A stretch of DNA of 64,000 nt from Platanthera guangdongensis (GCA_039583875.1 CM077158.1:123501900-123565899); one strand, 5' to 3'; counted from the first letter of the stretch, positions 22,139 to 33,251 are shown. Numbers and translations: made by a program. Notes: a model not told the origin generated them from the letters alone.

Positions 22139-23311
22139 TTCTTTTTTGCAGGGTAGTCTAGGTTCCCGTGAATATAATGGGACCTAGACAGTAGGTGGCT
22201 CAAGATTACATTGGAACAAGCGTCTGCAATAACAGATGTGATATCTGTTTGAGCATACTCACATTGAGCCTCTAATGTGTTCTACCTGTGGGACTAAGAC
22301 GATGACTCTCAAAATCCCAGGTAATCTTGATCAGTTCCAGGACTTGTGTCATATTCCATCCTCATTTAAAATATATATATATATATATTTCTATCCATGT
22401 GTATATTTATACTTATGCTTATACATGTATGTGGGCCCCTCTAAGGATAGGTTAACTCGATGCATGCAAACCTTTATACATCAATAAAGAGTTAACGAAG
22501 ATATGTCATCGTGAATCTCGACAACTCATAATTGACATCAAAAAGTTTTTGGAAAAGCCTCATTCAAATCCAAATAGATTGACTTTAAAATATACATGTA
22601 TTTATCATTTTTTATATTGACTTGACATCAGAAGAATTCAAAAATGTTGCAATGCGTCTCAACGTGAAAATTCCTAGTCAAGAAACCTCTCAATTTCGAA
22701 TTAGACAAATCCCGCCGACCCATTATATACTTGAAATCTCGCCGAATTAGACAAATCATGCCGACCCTTCGCCTTCTTCACGAATCCCGCCTCACGTCGC
22801 AGCAGATATCCCGCAAGAGGTCTTCCGCCGACTCGCCGAAACCTGCAGACTTGCCGAAACCCACAGGAGCTCTCCCGCCGACTCGCAGAGACCCACAGGA
22901 AGCTCGTCGCACCACCTTCGCAAACTCCCGTTGATTCCCGCCGACCCTTGCAGGAAGCTCATCGCTACACGAATCCGGCTCTCCATCTTCTTCCCGTAAG
23001 TTCTCGCAAGTTTCTTGTCAAATCGCGAAGTGTCTCTGTGACCGCAAGGTTCTTGCAAGGTCCATCGTCAAATCGACAAGGTTCTCGCAAGGTTCTAGCA
23101 AGGCCGAACCCCGCAGGAAACTCTCCTATCCACCGAAGGTCTTCCCAAAGGACGCTCGAGGAAGATTTCTCGCAGGAAGCTCACCAACTCACTTCTGTAT
23201 AAGCCCTTAGGTAACCTCTTCCTCACCCGTACTTGGACGCTCTCACTAGTGACTCTTTCTTTTTGTATGTTCATTAACGCTTAGAGTAGGGATTCTCTCT
23301 CTAGATCTGCA
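22139..23311 (+). promoter_or_regulatory. S1 region between gag and ORF3: pol absent; candidate ORF3 promoter
   Basis: About 1.17 kb with no pol homology. It contains a short (TA)n at 22370-22388, and TATATA at 22724-22729 followed closely by ATCTCGCCGAATT, which resembles the LTR palindrome half-site. GCCGACTCGCCGAAACC-like repeats (22700-22960) lie between that and the ORF3 ATG. This parallels the palindromes plus TATA box upstream of ORF3 in E4. Promoter function is an inference. Confidence 0.45.
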
Positions 23312-25618
23312 ATGGCCCCAAGGACAACTGCTGGGTTGGTCACTGGTTGCGAGCTTGTTCGGACTGGGTTCTCTCACGCCTCGGACGAATTCTGCAACAT
23401 CATTCTGATGCTGGAAGAGGCTGTGCTAACCTTCATCCTGGAGCACCCTTGCAAAATCCTGGACAAAGAGGTGCTGGAGTTCTTCGCTACCGCAAGACTC
23501 CGAAATGGCGACTCCGTAATCAAAAGCAAGGTGGCTGGGGCAAAGGTCAAGCTGTCTGCCAGCAAGCTGACTCGCTACCTGCAGCTTTCTAGCTCGGAGC
23601 ATGAGGACTATCTGGAGGACGTGGACAAAACCAGAACTCTCCTATTCTGCGGTCTCCCACGAGGAACTCGGTCAATAAAGAGAAAGGATATGAATGAAGA
23701 AGGGAAGCTCCTGTCTGATATTATTGGAAAGGTGCTCATTTGCAAGCCGGGCTCTCATGACCATATCTCAGGAGATATGTTCAAGATCCTGATAGCTGTT
23801 GTCTGCCGTAAGAGGTTCAACTGGGGGGAGTTGCTGTTCGAGGAGATCAAGGACACCTTGGGCACTCCGAGTTTTGGCCGCATCTTAAGTCTATATCTAA
23901 ACCAGGTAAATGGAGACAAGTTTGACATGAGCAAAGGTGTCCCTCTCCACTACTTGAAGAAGATGGACACAAGTGTGTTTGATCGATGGGAGAGGCGTAT
24001 TGGGCAGACTGCAGTGGAAGAGCAACAGGGAGTATCCCCAGCAGTAACCCCCGGTGAAATTCCTGATACCTTGACTGCAGGAATCGAGGGGGAGCCTCTA
24101 CCCCCTCATACTGAGGTAATATCTGACATCTCCCAGGTGGCCAGGGATGCGGTGGCCGAAATTCATGAAGAAAGTGAACCTGAGCTGGAGCATGAGGAGG
24201 TCCTGAACAGAAACACTCAAGGAACCGAAGCTGATGCACAGGGGACTGCTGACCAAGAGTTGGAAGAGGATGGTGCTGCTATAGATGATTTCTTGGATGA
24301 TGACGAAGAGGATGAAGGACATGAGGGACATGAAGTATTTGAGGCTCCGGATCCTGTTGAACCTCCATCTGACAAGCCTGCACCAGTGGAGGGGGAGTCA
24401 GATAGATCTACAGCGGCCGCCAGCATTCCTCCATTAGAGACTGTGATTGTATCCAGCTCTACAGATGCGTCTGCTGAAGAGCAAGGCCAAGAAGTGCCTC
24501 CGACTATTCCGTTATGAGATGAGCTAGCCACTCACACAGTAAATGTCATTCAGGGAATTGTGAATGAACTCAAAGACTCCTTTGCTAACGCTCAGAATAA
24601 ACTGCTGAAAAGGATTAAGACTTCTGAAAATCTGATGCTCAAGAATATGGTGGAAATCAACCATAAACTGGACGTGATGGAGAAGAAATTTGAAGAAAAG
24701 TATACCGCGGCCGGCGAAGCTGTCACACTCCTTATGGCCGGATTGAAAAAGAACACTGATACTCTTGCTGTCGTAAATCAGAATGCATATGTTGTCGCCA
24801 ACAACATTCAAAAGTTTGACGGTAATATGGTCACTCTTAACGCCAATCAGCAGGCCTTGGTCTCTGAATTCTCCAAGACCACTAAGCATATTGATGACTC
24901 CCTGCACTCATATGCAAACTGCATCGCTGTCGAAGCCAAAAAGGGGGAGAAAGAGTATATAGCTAAGTTGGCCGAGCTTCAAGAAAGCATGAGCACACAC
25001 TTCGCACAATCAAGCAAATATGTTTATGAGAGCTGCTGGTGGATGCTCCAACAGGCGTTAGGTACGCTAGGCATCGTTCTGCCTGACAATCCTGCAGGTA
25101 TTCATGTTCCTGAGACATCTACGGCCGCTGAGGGAGTATGTGCTGCTGAGGATTTAAGTACAAGTGCTGCAGATGTTCCCACAAATGACGCTGATGCTAG
25201 GGCTCTCTCCAAAGCTAACCTGAGGAGCATGTTTGACCAAGAGGCCTTAGCAAAAGCCAGGGGAAAGAGAAAAGTTCAGGAAGGGACCTCCAAGGAGACT
25301 CTAGCTGAGAAGAGAATCAGAATGAGTGAGGAGGATGTACGAAACGAAAGGTGGAGTCCAGTTTCAAGGAACATCATCTTAGACACCTTCTGGCTGCAAG
25401 AAAGAGGAGAGATCAATCGAAACGAAGTATATAGCCAGTATGAGTGGGAAATGCACAAAACGTTTGAAGCGAAACGCAACATCTTTTTCAGAAACAACAA
25501 GGATGCAGATAAAGTTCCTCCTCCTAGGTATTACCCGAAGCCCAAAGAATACATGGAGAGGCAAAGCAAGAAGTACTTGGCTCAAAATCCTAAGGGTGAC
25601 TTAGCTAAGGAAAAATAG
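23312..25618 (+). pseudogene. S1 ORF3: env-position third ORF, one in-frame TGA
   Basis: One frame of 769 codons from ATG 23312, broken only by TGA at 24515-24517 (codon 402); the next in-frame ATG is 24560. Residues 1-215 form a globular domain (ASDEFCNIILMLEE..., IIGKVLICKPGSHDHIS) of a type often annotated in plants as putative plant transposon protein or envelope-like. Residues 220-400 are strongly acidic. Residues 416-560 look like a coiled coil. The C-terminus is basic and ends with PPPRYYPKPKEYMERQSKKY. E4 encodes the same layout between RH and 3' LTR. I see no signal peptide and no convincing membrane segment, so an envelope role is doubtful. Function unknown. The stop could be CGA to TGA decay, or be read through. 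Confidence 0.8.
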
Positions 25619-25856
25619 TCAGTAACTTATAGCTTGTCACTTTGTCTTAAGAACATTTAATGATTATTGTTATCATATGAACAATTCTGAGATTATATGT
25701 GTATATATATATATTGGTATATATATTTGAATTTGTGAATGACTCAAGTCCTGATCTGGTTGCATATATTCTCTTGTGCTGCATGTTTAATTTCTGAATG
25801 CTATGTTTATTATTTGATAGGTGTTATTCATCTTAGCTAGTAGGGTTTTGGCTTCG

Positions 25857-25871
25857 TCAAATAGGGGAGAT
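25857..25871 (+). other. S1 polypurine tract
   Basis: AAATAGGGGAGAT lies immediately before the 3' LTR start TGTTGGG. The 240 bp between ORF3 and the PPT show nothing else. Confidence 0.88.
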
Positions 25872-27420
25872 TGTTGGGTATTGTATCCACAATTACCTGG
25901 ATTTGAGGAAGCCACCTGTCAAGCTAAGATGAATTCACAATGTATTTGATGAAACATCTTAAGTTGTACTTGCAGCTCCTCCATGCTAAGTGCACACCAA
26001 TGTCAGGGTGCAGTAGGTCAATATACACGGGTCTGCAAGACGTAATCCCTCGTTGAGCAGATCAGTGTGTTGGCCTACGTGTACTCTCTCTATTGGAGTG
26101 CACTTACTTTCAAGTACAGGGCCATTCATATGCAAGAGAAGACAAGGAGCATGGATGGGTCAAGGAGCAGCTCCTGGGTGGAAGACGAAAAATCGTCCAA
26201 GGAAAATTCGACGAGAATCACGAGAATCAAGTGATTCTCGCCGAATCAACGAGAATCATTAGTGATTCTCGCCGACCCCTTCTGGCTACCTCAAAACGGT
26301 GCCAAGTAAGATTCGGCGAGAATCACTAGTGATTCTCGCCGAACCTGTGGTTAAGCAGCTCATGAATACCAAGTGAAAATCGCTGAGAATCAATAAGTGA
26401 TTCGGCGAGAATCACTAGCGATTCTCGCCGATTTTCACTTAGCGATTTCTCGGGATGTTCCTGAACCGGATTCTGCAGCTGTCAATTTTCTGGACCGGGA
26501 TTTAGGGATTTCTATTGTGGGTCCCACAAACGGTCATATTGGAGTTAGCTACGGTGTATAATTACATGGGTATTTTGAACAGTAAAAACAGAGGATCAGA
26601 AACCGAGCCGCGACGTAACCCTAAAATCGTGATTCCACTCCGCCGCGACCGTCGCGCTCGGGCAAGTTGGTCGCCGTCAACAATCGGGAATCCTTCGTGA
26701 TCTCCGGCGACAGAAGCTTAGCAAAGCTTGAGTCTCACGTGTCTATCCAGAGATCTCTTGTCTCTCGATTTATTGACCGGGAAAAACTCCCCCGTCTGAA
26801 TCGATCGAGACGACCGATCCTCGTGTGACCGTTGGAATACCAAGCTAGCTTCGCTACGAAGTTTGGATCTCCAAGTTCAGCAGCCGCTCATCATCATAGC
26901 CGCCGATCCCGAAGCTAGCCGCCGCTCGTGTTGCCGCCGCCGGTTCCGGGGAGATCCTCTCCAAGAGAGACCAAGGTTGTAGACTCTTCGTTGACTTCAC
27001 GAACACGTCGTCGAACGAAGAGGAACACCGTTGTCTCCAAACGAAGTTTGTATCTCGTGTACATTCTATATTTACTTTTGTTGTAAAGGAACGATTGTTC
27101 CGTGTTGTAAGGGTTGGGTGCAACCCATTTTGTGGGAGTGTTGACTCTCACGTGTGGAAGGGTTCCTTCCGATAGTGCAGGGATTGGATTTCAATCCTGT
27201 TGGAGAAGTGACCGAGTCGTCCCGTGTTGGGAGATAGGTCGAAGGGGGAAAGTGGATGTACCCAAGTCGGGGAACCACTATAAATTGCCTGTGTATTCTG
27301 TGTGCTGTGTTTTTTTATTTTTATTGTGCAGGTACATTCGTAAATTCCGCAAAAGCGCTACACGTCACCTATTCCCCCCCCCCCCATAGGTGCACATAGC
27401 TGACACTAGGTGGACTTTCA
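25872..27420 (+). repeat. S1 3' LTR (1549 bp)
   Basis: Copy of 18896-20496 with about 20 substitutions. It has a 63-bp deletion within the palindrome array between two AGCGATTCTCG repeats, a small rearrangement near 26217-26235, and a longer C-run (about 14 versus 8). Confidence 0.95.
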
Positions 27421-28518
27421 GTACCAACCCAAGACCAAAAGCACTGAAGTAAAGTACAACAAGAAACAAGACATCCATAGGAAAAGAACTCTTACGTGAT
27501 TCGTCACGTACAACAAGAGTATATCAGACACACAAGGCTATAAGGTGATGGCATGAATAAATCGTAAGGAAAAAAGTACAAAACCCTTATTAGGAAGTTG
27601 TGGTCGACTTTACCCAGAAACACGGGCGAGGTGGTCACTCAACTGGACACACCCTCACTGAAATAATATCCGTCTAACTGCGAGGGAGTCTCATACTCTC
27701 CACCATACACCACAGAAGCTCAAAAACCTGGTAGACTTCCACAAGGTACTAATAAAGGATTCAAACATTGTCGAGGTCGTTTTGTCCACTAACTCCCGCA
27801 ATCAAGGAACCCAAAGAAACCATAACACAAATATCTCGAGACTTGGTATGTCGGATTCTACTCAACACTCTAGATTAAAGACGCGGTTGATCAACCTCTA
27901 GGAGGGATTTACAATCCTAGCTAAACTTTAACGCGTTCTTCAACAACAGTAAATAATGCGATAAAAACCAATACTAAAAACATTTTATCAAATCTCTATG
28001 AAGTTACCAGATTCAGTTAACAAGATAAGATTTAGAAATTTTCAAGTGATCGAAAGATTTGACATAGCTATAACTTTTAAGGACATAAAAAAATACAATA
28101 AGATAAAGGAACAAAACTCATTCGTTACCATCAAATCGGACAAGGAGAAAAGAGGGTAAACCACCACTTGCTTTGGTTTTACCGGAAAAGTCCTCTGAAT
28201 CACTCCACGTCGTAGATCGAGGCAAAAGGATGTCGGAGGAGTCGAAATCTCGACAAAAATAACTGAAAAAGTGGTTAGGGCTGAAAAACCCGTAACGAGA
28301 AAACTCAAGAAATGGTGAAAGTTTTACCACGATGGCGTAGCTCTCAACGAGAGCTTTTCAGATCTATAATCGGTTGAAGATTTCGAGTACCGGAGCACCT
28401 TCGGCGGCCACCGGATGATTCACGAACGGCTTCGTCTCTCCCTCATACGTCTCTCTCGCTCGGTTCAGAATGATGAAGAAGATGAAGTTTTCTCTAGTAT
28501 AAATATGTATATATATAA

Positions 28519-28520
<2 letters not shown>

Positions 28521-28585
<65 letters not shown>
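28521..28585. repeat. (AT)n microsatellite in G4
   Basis: About 65 bp of uninterrupted AT dinucleotides. It lies downstream (minus strand) of the ACTCGAGT array, where a TATA box would be expected. Confidence 0.97.
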
Positions 28586-28586
<1 letters not shown>

Positions 28587-28794
28587 CATTCTGTCTAAAA
28601 ATGAACTATATACGCGCGGGTCAGCGGAAGACGAAAATAAAGACTTAGGATGTCTTCAAATCGATAAGTGGCCGACATGAAAGTTATAGATCTCGTCGAG
28701 ACGAACAAATTTCATATTCACTATGTTTCCATACGACATCGTTTTGACCAACAAAAGGGCTCCCGAAAGCAAACTACAACGGACTACACGAGAA

Positions 28795-29105
28795 CAAGCT
28801 ACATGTACTCGAGAGGTAAGAAAAATCACTCGAGTAGGAGAATAATCACTCGAGTAGGAAAATAATCACTCGAGTAGGTCCAGAAAAATAACTCGAGTAG
28901 GGGAATAATCACTCGTGTAGGTACAGAAAGATTACTCGAGTAGGGGGAAAAAATCACTCGTGTACGTATAAAAAAAATCACTCGAGTAATTAAAAACCAC
29001 TCGAGTATAACAAAAAAGAATTACTCGAGACAAAAAGGCAGCACTCATGAGGAAGGGAATGCTCACTCGAGAGAAGTACTCGAGCAGAAAAGTTAACTCG
29101 AGTAA
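28795..29105. repeat. ACTCGAGT palindrome array in G4
   Basis: About a dozen copies of AATCACTCGAGTAGG or variants at 15-35 bp spacing. The core ACTCGAGT is a perfect palindrome. It lies in the U3 position of the minus-oriented solo LTR. Sequence from 29106 to 29659 is ordinary LTR with no gene. Confidence 0.9.
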
Positions 29106-29738
29106 CATTTGCATAAAAACAAATTTTTTTACAAATATAACATTTTGATCAAACTATATGAATGAATAGTAAAAGACATTTTTGAATAATACTTTAATAT
29201 TAAAATAATCATATTTATATATTTTTGAAATAAGAAATCACGAGTTCAAAACGGATGCCCGAACACGCGCCTAATTAAACGAAACTCGCACCGTAGGCGA
29301 ACACAGATGCTACGAACACAACGGCGAAGTCAAAACCAAAATCCGACGAGCCATTTTCGAGATATAAATTTTCAAAGTATACGGCGAACATAAACAATCC
29401 AAAACTTCAATCTCACACCGAGACTCCAAAAATGCTCGGATTGCGACGAAACTTGACGAGCAAGTCCAAAATTACTTAACTTAAATTTCAAATACAAAAT
29501 TTTCCCATTACAACAAAAATTCGGCCGACTCGGCCGCACGGAGGCGAAAATGACTTAACGGCATTGCGCCGCCAAGTCGACGTTAAAAGTAACGCCACGG
29601 CGTCATAAATATGACGATGCCCATACAAATAAAATCATCGAAAAATCAGGGGCGTTACAAGAGTTTTTCAGACTTAGCCACATAGTCTACCTATCCATTC
29701 ACTGTCATCTACTGATATATATATATCATTAACAAGAT

Positions 29739-31884
29739 TGTCTTCCCCAAGTCTAGGACATTGTGGGCAATGGACCCAACATATATTGAATAGTCATATC
29801 TGAATGGTATGAAAAGTTCATAATAGTGAATAGTCTAATCACGTATGGCAGACAGTTCACAAACAATGAGCTAAATGACAAGTTCTTGAGATCCCTAAAT
29901 AAGGAATGAGATATCAAGATCTATTCCATCAGAGAGGTTGAAAACTTGGCCAACACATTGCCTCAAAATTTATTTGGGAAGTTTTTATCCCATGAGAAGT
30001 GCAAAACTCCAGGTAGGCAGAAGAAGATGCTGCCAGAACTCTCACAAAAGAGAAGACTGTGGACTTCAGAGCTGAAGCCACAAGGAGCAAGGAAAAGACT
30101 CCTTCTCCGGAAAGAAGAGTTGTAGAGTCAGAGAGCTCAGATCCCAGCTCCTCAGGCAATGAGCTATCAGATGGAGAGCTGACAATATTCTCAAAGCAGT
30201 TTAAGAAGTTGTTGAGCATGAGATGACAGTGGAAGAATAAGGGCACTTCAAGATCCTCATCAAGAAAGACCTATTCTAGCGAGGACAAGTACATAAAAGA
30301 CCCCTCTGGAGAATGATATGACTCTATGTAGAACAAATATTTTAAGACTAATTTGTTTTGTTATTGTTGCAACAAGAGTGGACATGTCATTGTTGACTGT
30401 AAAATTAAGAGTATGGGGCACATGAAGTCTGAAGACAAAAAGCATCACAACGACAAGTAGGCTGAAAAGAGCATCTTGTCCAAGAAGAAAATTAGTCTAT
30501 CAGACAGTGATTCTGAGTCTTCAGAATCAGATGAAGAAGAGGCCTACATTGGTCTCATGACCATTGAAGTAGAGGCTGATCATCTAGTTGCCCCATCTAG
30601 CATAAGGGCCCCACTGTCCTCTATTGACAGTGATTTTCAAGAGGATGATGAGTTCAGTCTCATGGCCCTAACTGAAGATAATCAGGATAATTCTATTCCG
30701 GATGAGGTACACACTATCCCTAGTTCTCCTTCTGTCTGTGAGTCTGGCTTAAACTTTCAAGCATCCACTTCCTTCAATAGGGATGATGGATCAGAACCTG
30801 AAGATGATGTCAATCAATTGATTGACAAGTTTGATGCAATTCTGGATGCTCTGAAGAAGAACAAAAAGCTTGTCAAGAGATAAGCTAAGGAGATTGCCTC
30901 TCTTCAGCAAGCTACTTCCCTACAGCCTAAGTCAGCACCTTTGCTAGCTTAGATGAGGAGAGAAGTCAGCCAACTGAAGACAATCTCAATTATCCAAATT
31001 GACACCATTAGGCCGAAGAATAAGATCATCATGGATCTTGAAGAGAAGCTCCTCAAGGAGAGGAAGCTTGTTATTGAATTCACTAAGCCTAGAATAGTTT
31101 TGCCACTGATTGACTCCTTCACTTCTCAAAAGGAGAAGAGAGGTTTGGGGTTCAAGTTGAACTCTAGAGCTTCCCATTCCAAAGGAAAATGCAAGGCTCC
31201 TATTTTGCCTCAGACCACCTTTCAAAAGTTAATACTCCCTTCCAACTTGTATGACCAGGACAGCATGTATAGTCACTGGAAGAATGAGAATTCTTCTTGT
31301 GAAAATGCAAGGGTATCTTACAATGGAAGGAGAAAGGGAATGAGTTTGAGTGTACTAAAGGCTCCCCATGACGAAATCCAAATGGCCCATTATGGACCAA
31401 TTATGTTTGATGCACTAACTTCCACTCCCAAGGATAAGGCAGTGGTCTATTCTTAAGTTCCTCCAGAAGAGACCATTACTAAGGGTAAGTCAATCAATAA
31501 GCCTCACTTGGCGGTCTCTGATGCCATCTACAACATGTAAACTGCAAAGAAGACTTATGTTGGTGAAACTCAGAGTAAACCAAGTACATGTACTGGTAGA
31601 CTCACCTTCAATCAAATACTTGCTGAAAGAAATAGGAAGAAGGCTGCCGCTCTCCCCTCTAAACAGATGACTATTGATAGCCTGCACACTCCAAAGGTAG
31701 TTCAGAAGAGGAGATATAACATTCATGAGTGTCGGTGTTGTGTAAAGGTGTGTCATTTTTATCGGAACCGCAGTTTCATATTCCCTAGGTTTGAGAATAT
31801 CAAATCCCAGCTGTATTTGATTACATCTTGTGTTGATAGAGTGTGTAGGCTGACATGTTCAAGTAAAGAGAAGAAGTCTCCTAT
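29739..31884 (+). pseudogene. gag: C1 gag, C-terminal part
   Basis: Resumes in the same frame as 9361-9814 after the C2 right TSD: the EWYEKFIIVNSLITYG region is in phase. TAG and TGA codons and frameshifts follow. A CCHC knuckle CYCCNKSGHVIVDC lies at about 30359-30400. Next are an acidic Ser-rich block (SDSDSESSESDEEEAYIG) shared with S1 and a coiled-coil-like segment (30953-31090). The final YNIHECRCCVKVCHF region matches the second S1 knuckle but has lost the Gly and last Cys. The exact end, and the start of the E6 LTR, are uncertain (about 31840-31890). Confidence 0.8.
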
Positions 31885-33249
31885 GGATGATAATGCCGAG
31901 CGATAGAAGTTACCGCCGAGCGGTAGCCGTGAATTAACTGGACAGAGATCTCGGGAACCTACCGCTCCACGCTAGTACTACCGTCCGCGCTAACGCAAGG
32001 AATTGTTTTGGCCAGCCTCTCAGGAAACTAGCACCAAGCGGTAGTGCTTACCGCGCCGAACTAGTCACTCGACAAGTGTCGAGACGGGTTCCTCGAGTTA
32101 CCGACGTACCGTCAGGTGACAGTGGTTACCGCGCCACACTAGCCACTCAACGAGTGTCGAGCGGGCTTTCTCGAGTTACCGACCTACCGCCAGGCGATAG
32201 TGGTTACCATGCTGCGCTAGCCATTCCACGAGTGTCGAGACGAGTTCGTCGACTTACTGACCTAGCGCTTGGCACTACCTTCTACCGCGAGGCGCCAACT
32301 CTATGAAAAGGAAAACATTCATTTTGAAATATTATTCCAAATTTGGATGACAGATGGCACAGCAAGCGCGCAAACCTATCGCCGGACCCTAGTAATTCTG
32401 CCAGTGGTAGCCTATTTTCATGAAGACGTATAAAATGCCTCCTCAATTTCTGTGCCTTAATAATCTGAAAATTAAAAGTGATAGGAGTTCGTGCATTCTA
32501 GGGTTTAGCCGCCCTCTCTTGCGTTGCATTCCAAAAGTCTTCGTTGAAGATGAAGAAAGTCGTCTCCCTCCCGTTCGTTAACAAAGAACTCCGGAGATCC
32601 AAGATCTACATCAAATACGATGAGCCGACTGGTCGCTAGCAAACGAAGATCTCAAGCACCCGCCGCTGATCGCTCAACGGATAAGTGGTCAAGAGAGAGA
32701 AAAATGACCATTGAGGGTCGTTGGAACCTGAGGAGGATTCCGTGGAAAATCAACCTAGGGATAGGGACGTCTAGTTCGGTGGATCTAGCAAGGCTCTAAG
32801 ACCCTTCCTTGCATGGAGGTGAAGAGTCGGCTTGAGGACCTTTCTTGGAGGGAAAGGAATAGAGTCAACCGGTCTGTGGAGCGGGTTGGTATAGAAAATG
32901 CAAGAGTTTTTATTTCTCATCACCTTCGATCTCCGGCGTCACAGAGATCACAGTGTTATAGTTGTTCAAAAACTATTATTGTTTTAATTCTTGCAATGAA
33001 ATTTGATTTTCTGTGATTTTACCTACAGTAGTTTCCTGAGAATAATATTTTGATTTCTGGTTTGTGGTGCTCAAGCGTAACTTCCCAGGAAAATGAGTTA
33101 CGAGACTTAACGCCAAGCGTTAGCTACCTAACGCCCCGCGGTAGCTTCCAAAACTCGATTATCTGGGTCAAAATATTTTAAATTGCAATAAATACGAGAA
33201 ACCTTATTCATCCCCCCACCCCCTCTAAGGTTGACCACGAGATCCATCA
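31885..33249 (+). repeat. E6 5' LTR
   Basis: Ends ACCACGAGATCCATCA directly before AGTGGTATCAGAG. It contains TACCGC-rich palindromic repeats, TATAAAA at 32429-32435 and a C-rich run (33212-33225) near the 3' end, as in other SIRE-like LTRs here. The start is uncertain by about 50 bp because no second LTR is available. Confidence 0.75.
32042..32277. repeat. Three tandem 78-79 bp units with CTCGACA..TGTCGAG palindromes
   Basis: Units start at 32042, 32121 and 32199. Unit 1 has CTCGACA-AG-TGTCGAG (perfect 7-bp arms); units 2 and 3 have CGAGTGTCGAG forms. The array lies about 150 bp upstream of the TATAAAA box. Confidence 0.88.
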
Positions 33250-33251
33250 AG

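Larger units (their letters stand above)
18896..27420 (+). mobile_element. S1: SIRE-like copia element lacking pol, with gag remnant and third ORF
   Basis: Complete element with TSD GTACC (18891-18895, 27421-27425), LTRs 18896-20496 and 25872-27420, tRNA-iMet PBS and PPT. The interior holds an internally deleted gag and a large ORF3, with nothing between that resembles protease, integrase, RT or RNase H. By eye the LTRs differ by about 1.3% plus indels in the palindrome array. Its gag matches C1 gag and its ORF3 matches E4, so it derives from a SIRE-type parent that lost pol. Confidence 0.92.
18103..29659 (-). repeat. G4: gypsy-type solo LTR (about 3.0 kb net), interrupted by S1
   Basis: Pieces are 18103-18895 and 27426-29659. 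The minus strand starts TGTAACGCCCCTG at 29659, like E1 and E3, and ends GCGGGTTGTGATA at 18103. TSD AGAGT at 18098-18102 and 29660-29664. No internal region. Stretches 18103-18895 and 27426-28500 hold no gene; the sequence around 28120-28470 looks like transcribed leader on the minus strand. Confidence 0.82.
9820..29733 (-). repeat. C2: copia solo LTR (about 2.2 kb net), split by A and G4
   Basis: Minus-oriented SIRE-like LTR with no internal region. Pieces are 9820-10318, 16495-18102 and 29665-29733. AAGAT occurs at both edges (9815-9819, 29734-29738), and removing one copy plus the LTR rejoins C1 gag in frame. The left piece matches the E4 LTR end (reverse complement of the ..CACTCCCCTCTAGG.. 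region) and the reverse-complement TGAGGTAGG repeats. No coding capacity. Recombination between LTRs of a full element is the usual origin. Confidence 0.8.
7808..31884 (+). mobile_element. C1: SIRE-like Ty1/copia element, 5' end only, interrupted by nested insertions
   Basis: Plus-strand element with a truncated 5' LTR (about 7808-9282), primer site (9285), and gag in two blocks (9361-9814 and 29739-31884). The insertion between the two gag blocks is C2 with its contents. E6 follows, so C1 pol is not visible and may lie beyond the right edge. The two CCHC regions in gag, the acidic middle and an LTR similar to E4's support a SIRE-type assignment. Between the E1 LTR end (7713) and about 7808 there is sequence I do not recognise. 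Confidence 0.8.

Noticed and set aside
24098..24531. Reverse-strand ORFs opposite S1 ORF3 (Ser-rich, 24217-24531 and others)
   Set aside because: Mirror frames of the acidic coding strand; composition follows from the sense frame.
23312..25618. S1 ORF3 as a host gene
   Set aside because: Flanked by S1 LTRs with matching TSD, and homologous to the ORF between pol and LTR in E4; it is an element gene.
27426..28500. Possible unique host sequence between S1 and the (AT)n
   Set aside because: The AGAGT TSD and LTR ends at 18103 and 29659 place it inside the G4 solo LTR; no frame or domain supports a gene.
28521..28585. (AT)n as a scaffold-attachment or centromeric signal
   Set aside because: An isolated 65-bp dinucleotide tract is a common microsatellite; nothing else supports a special role.
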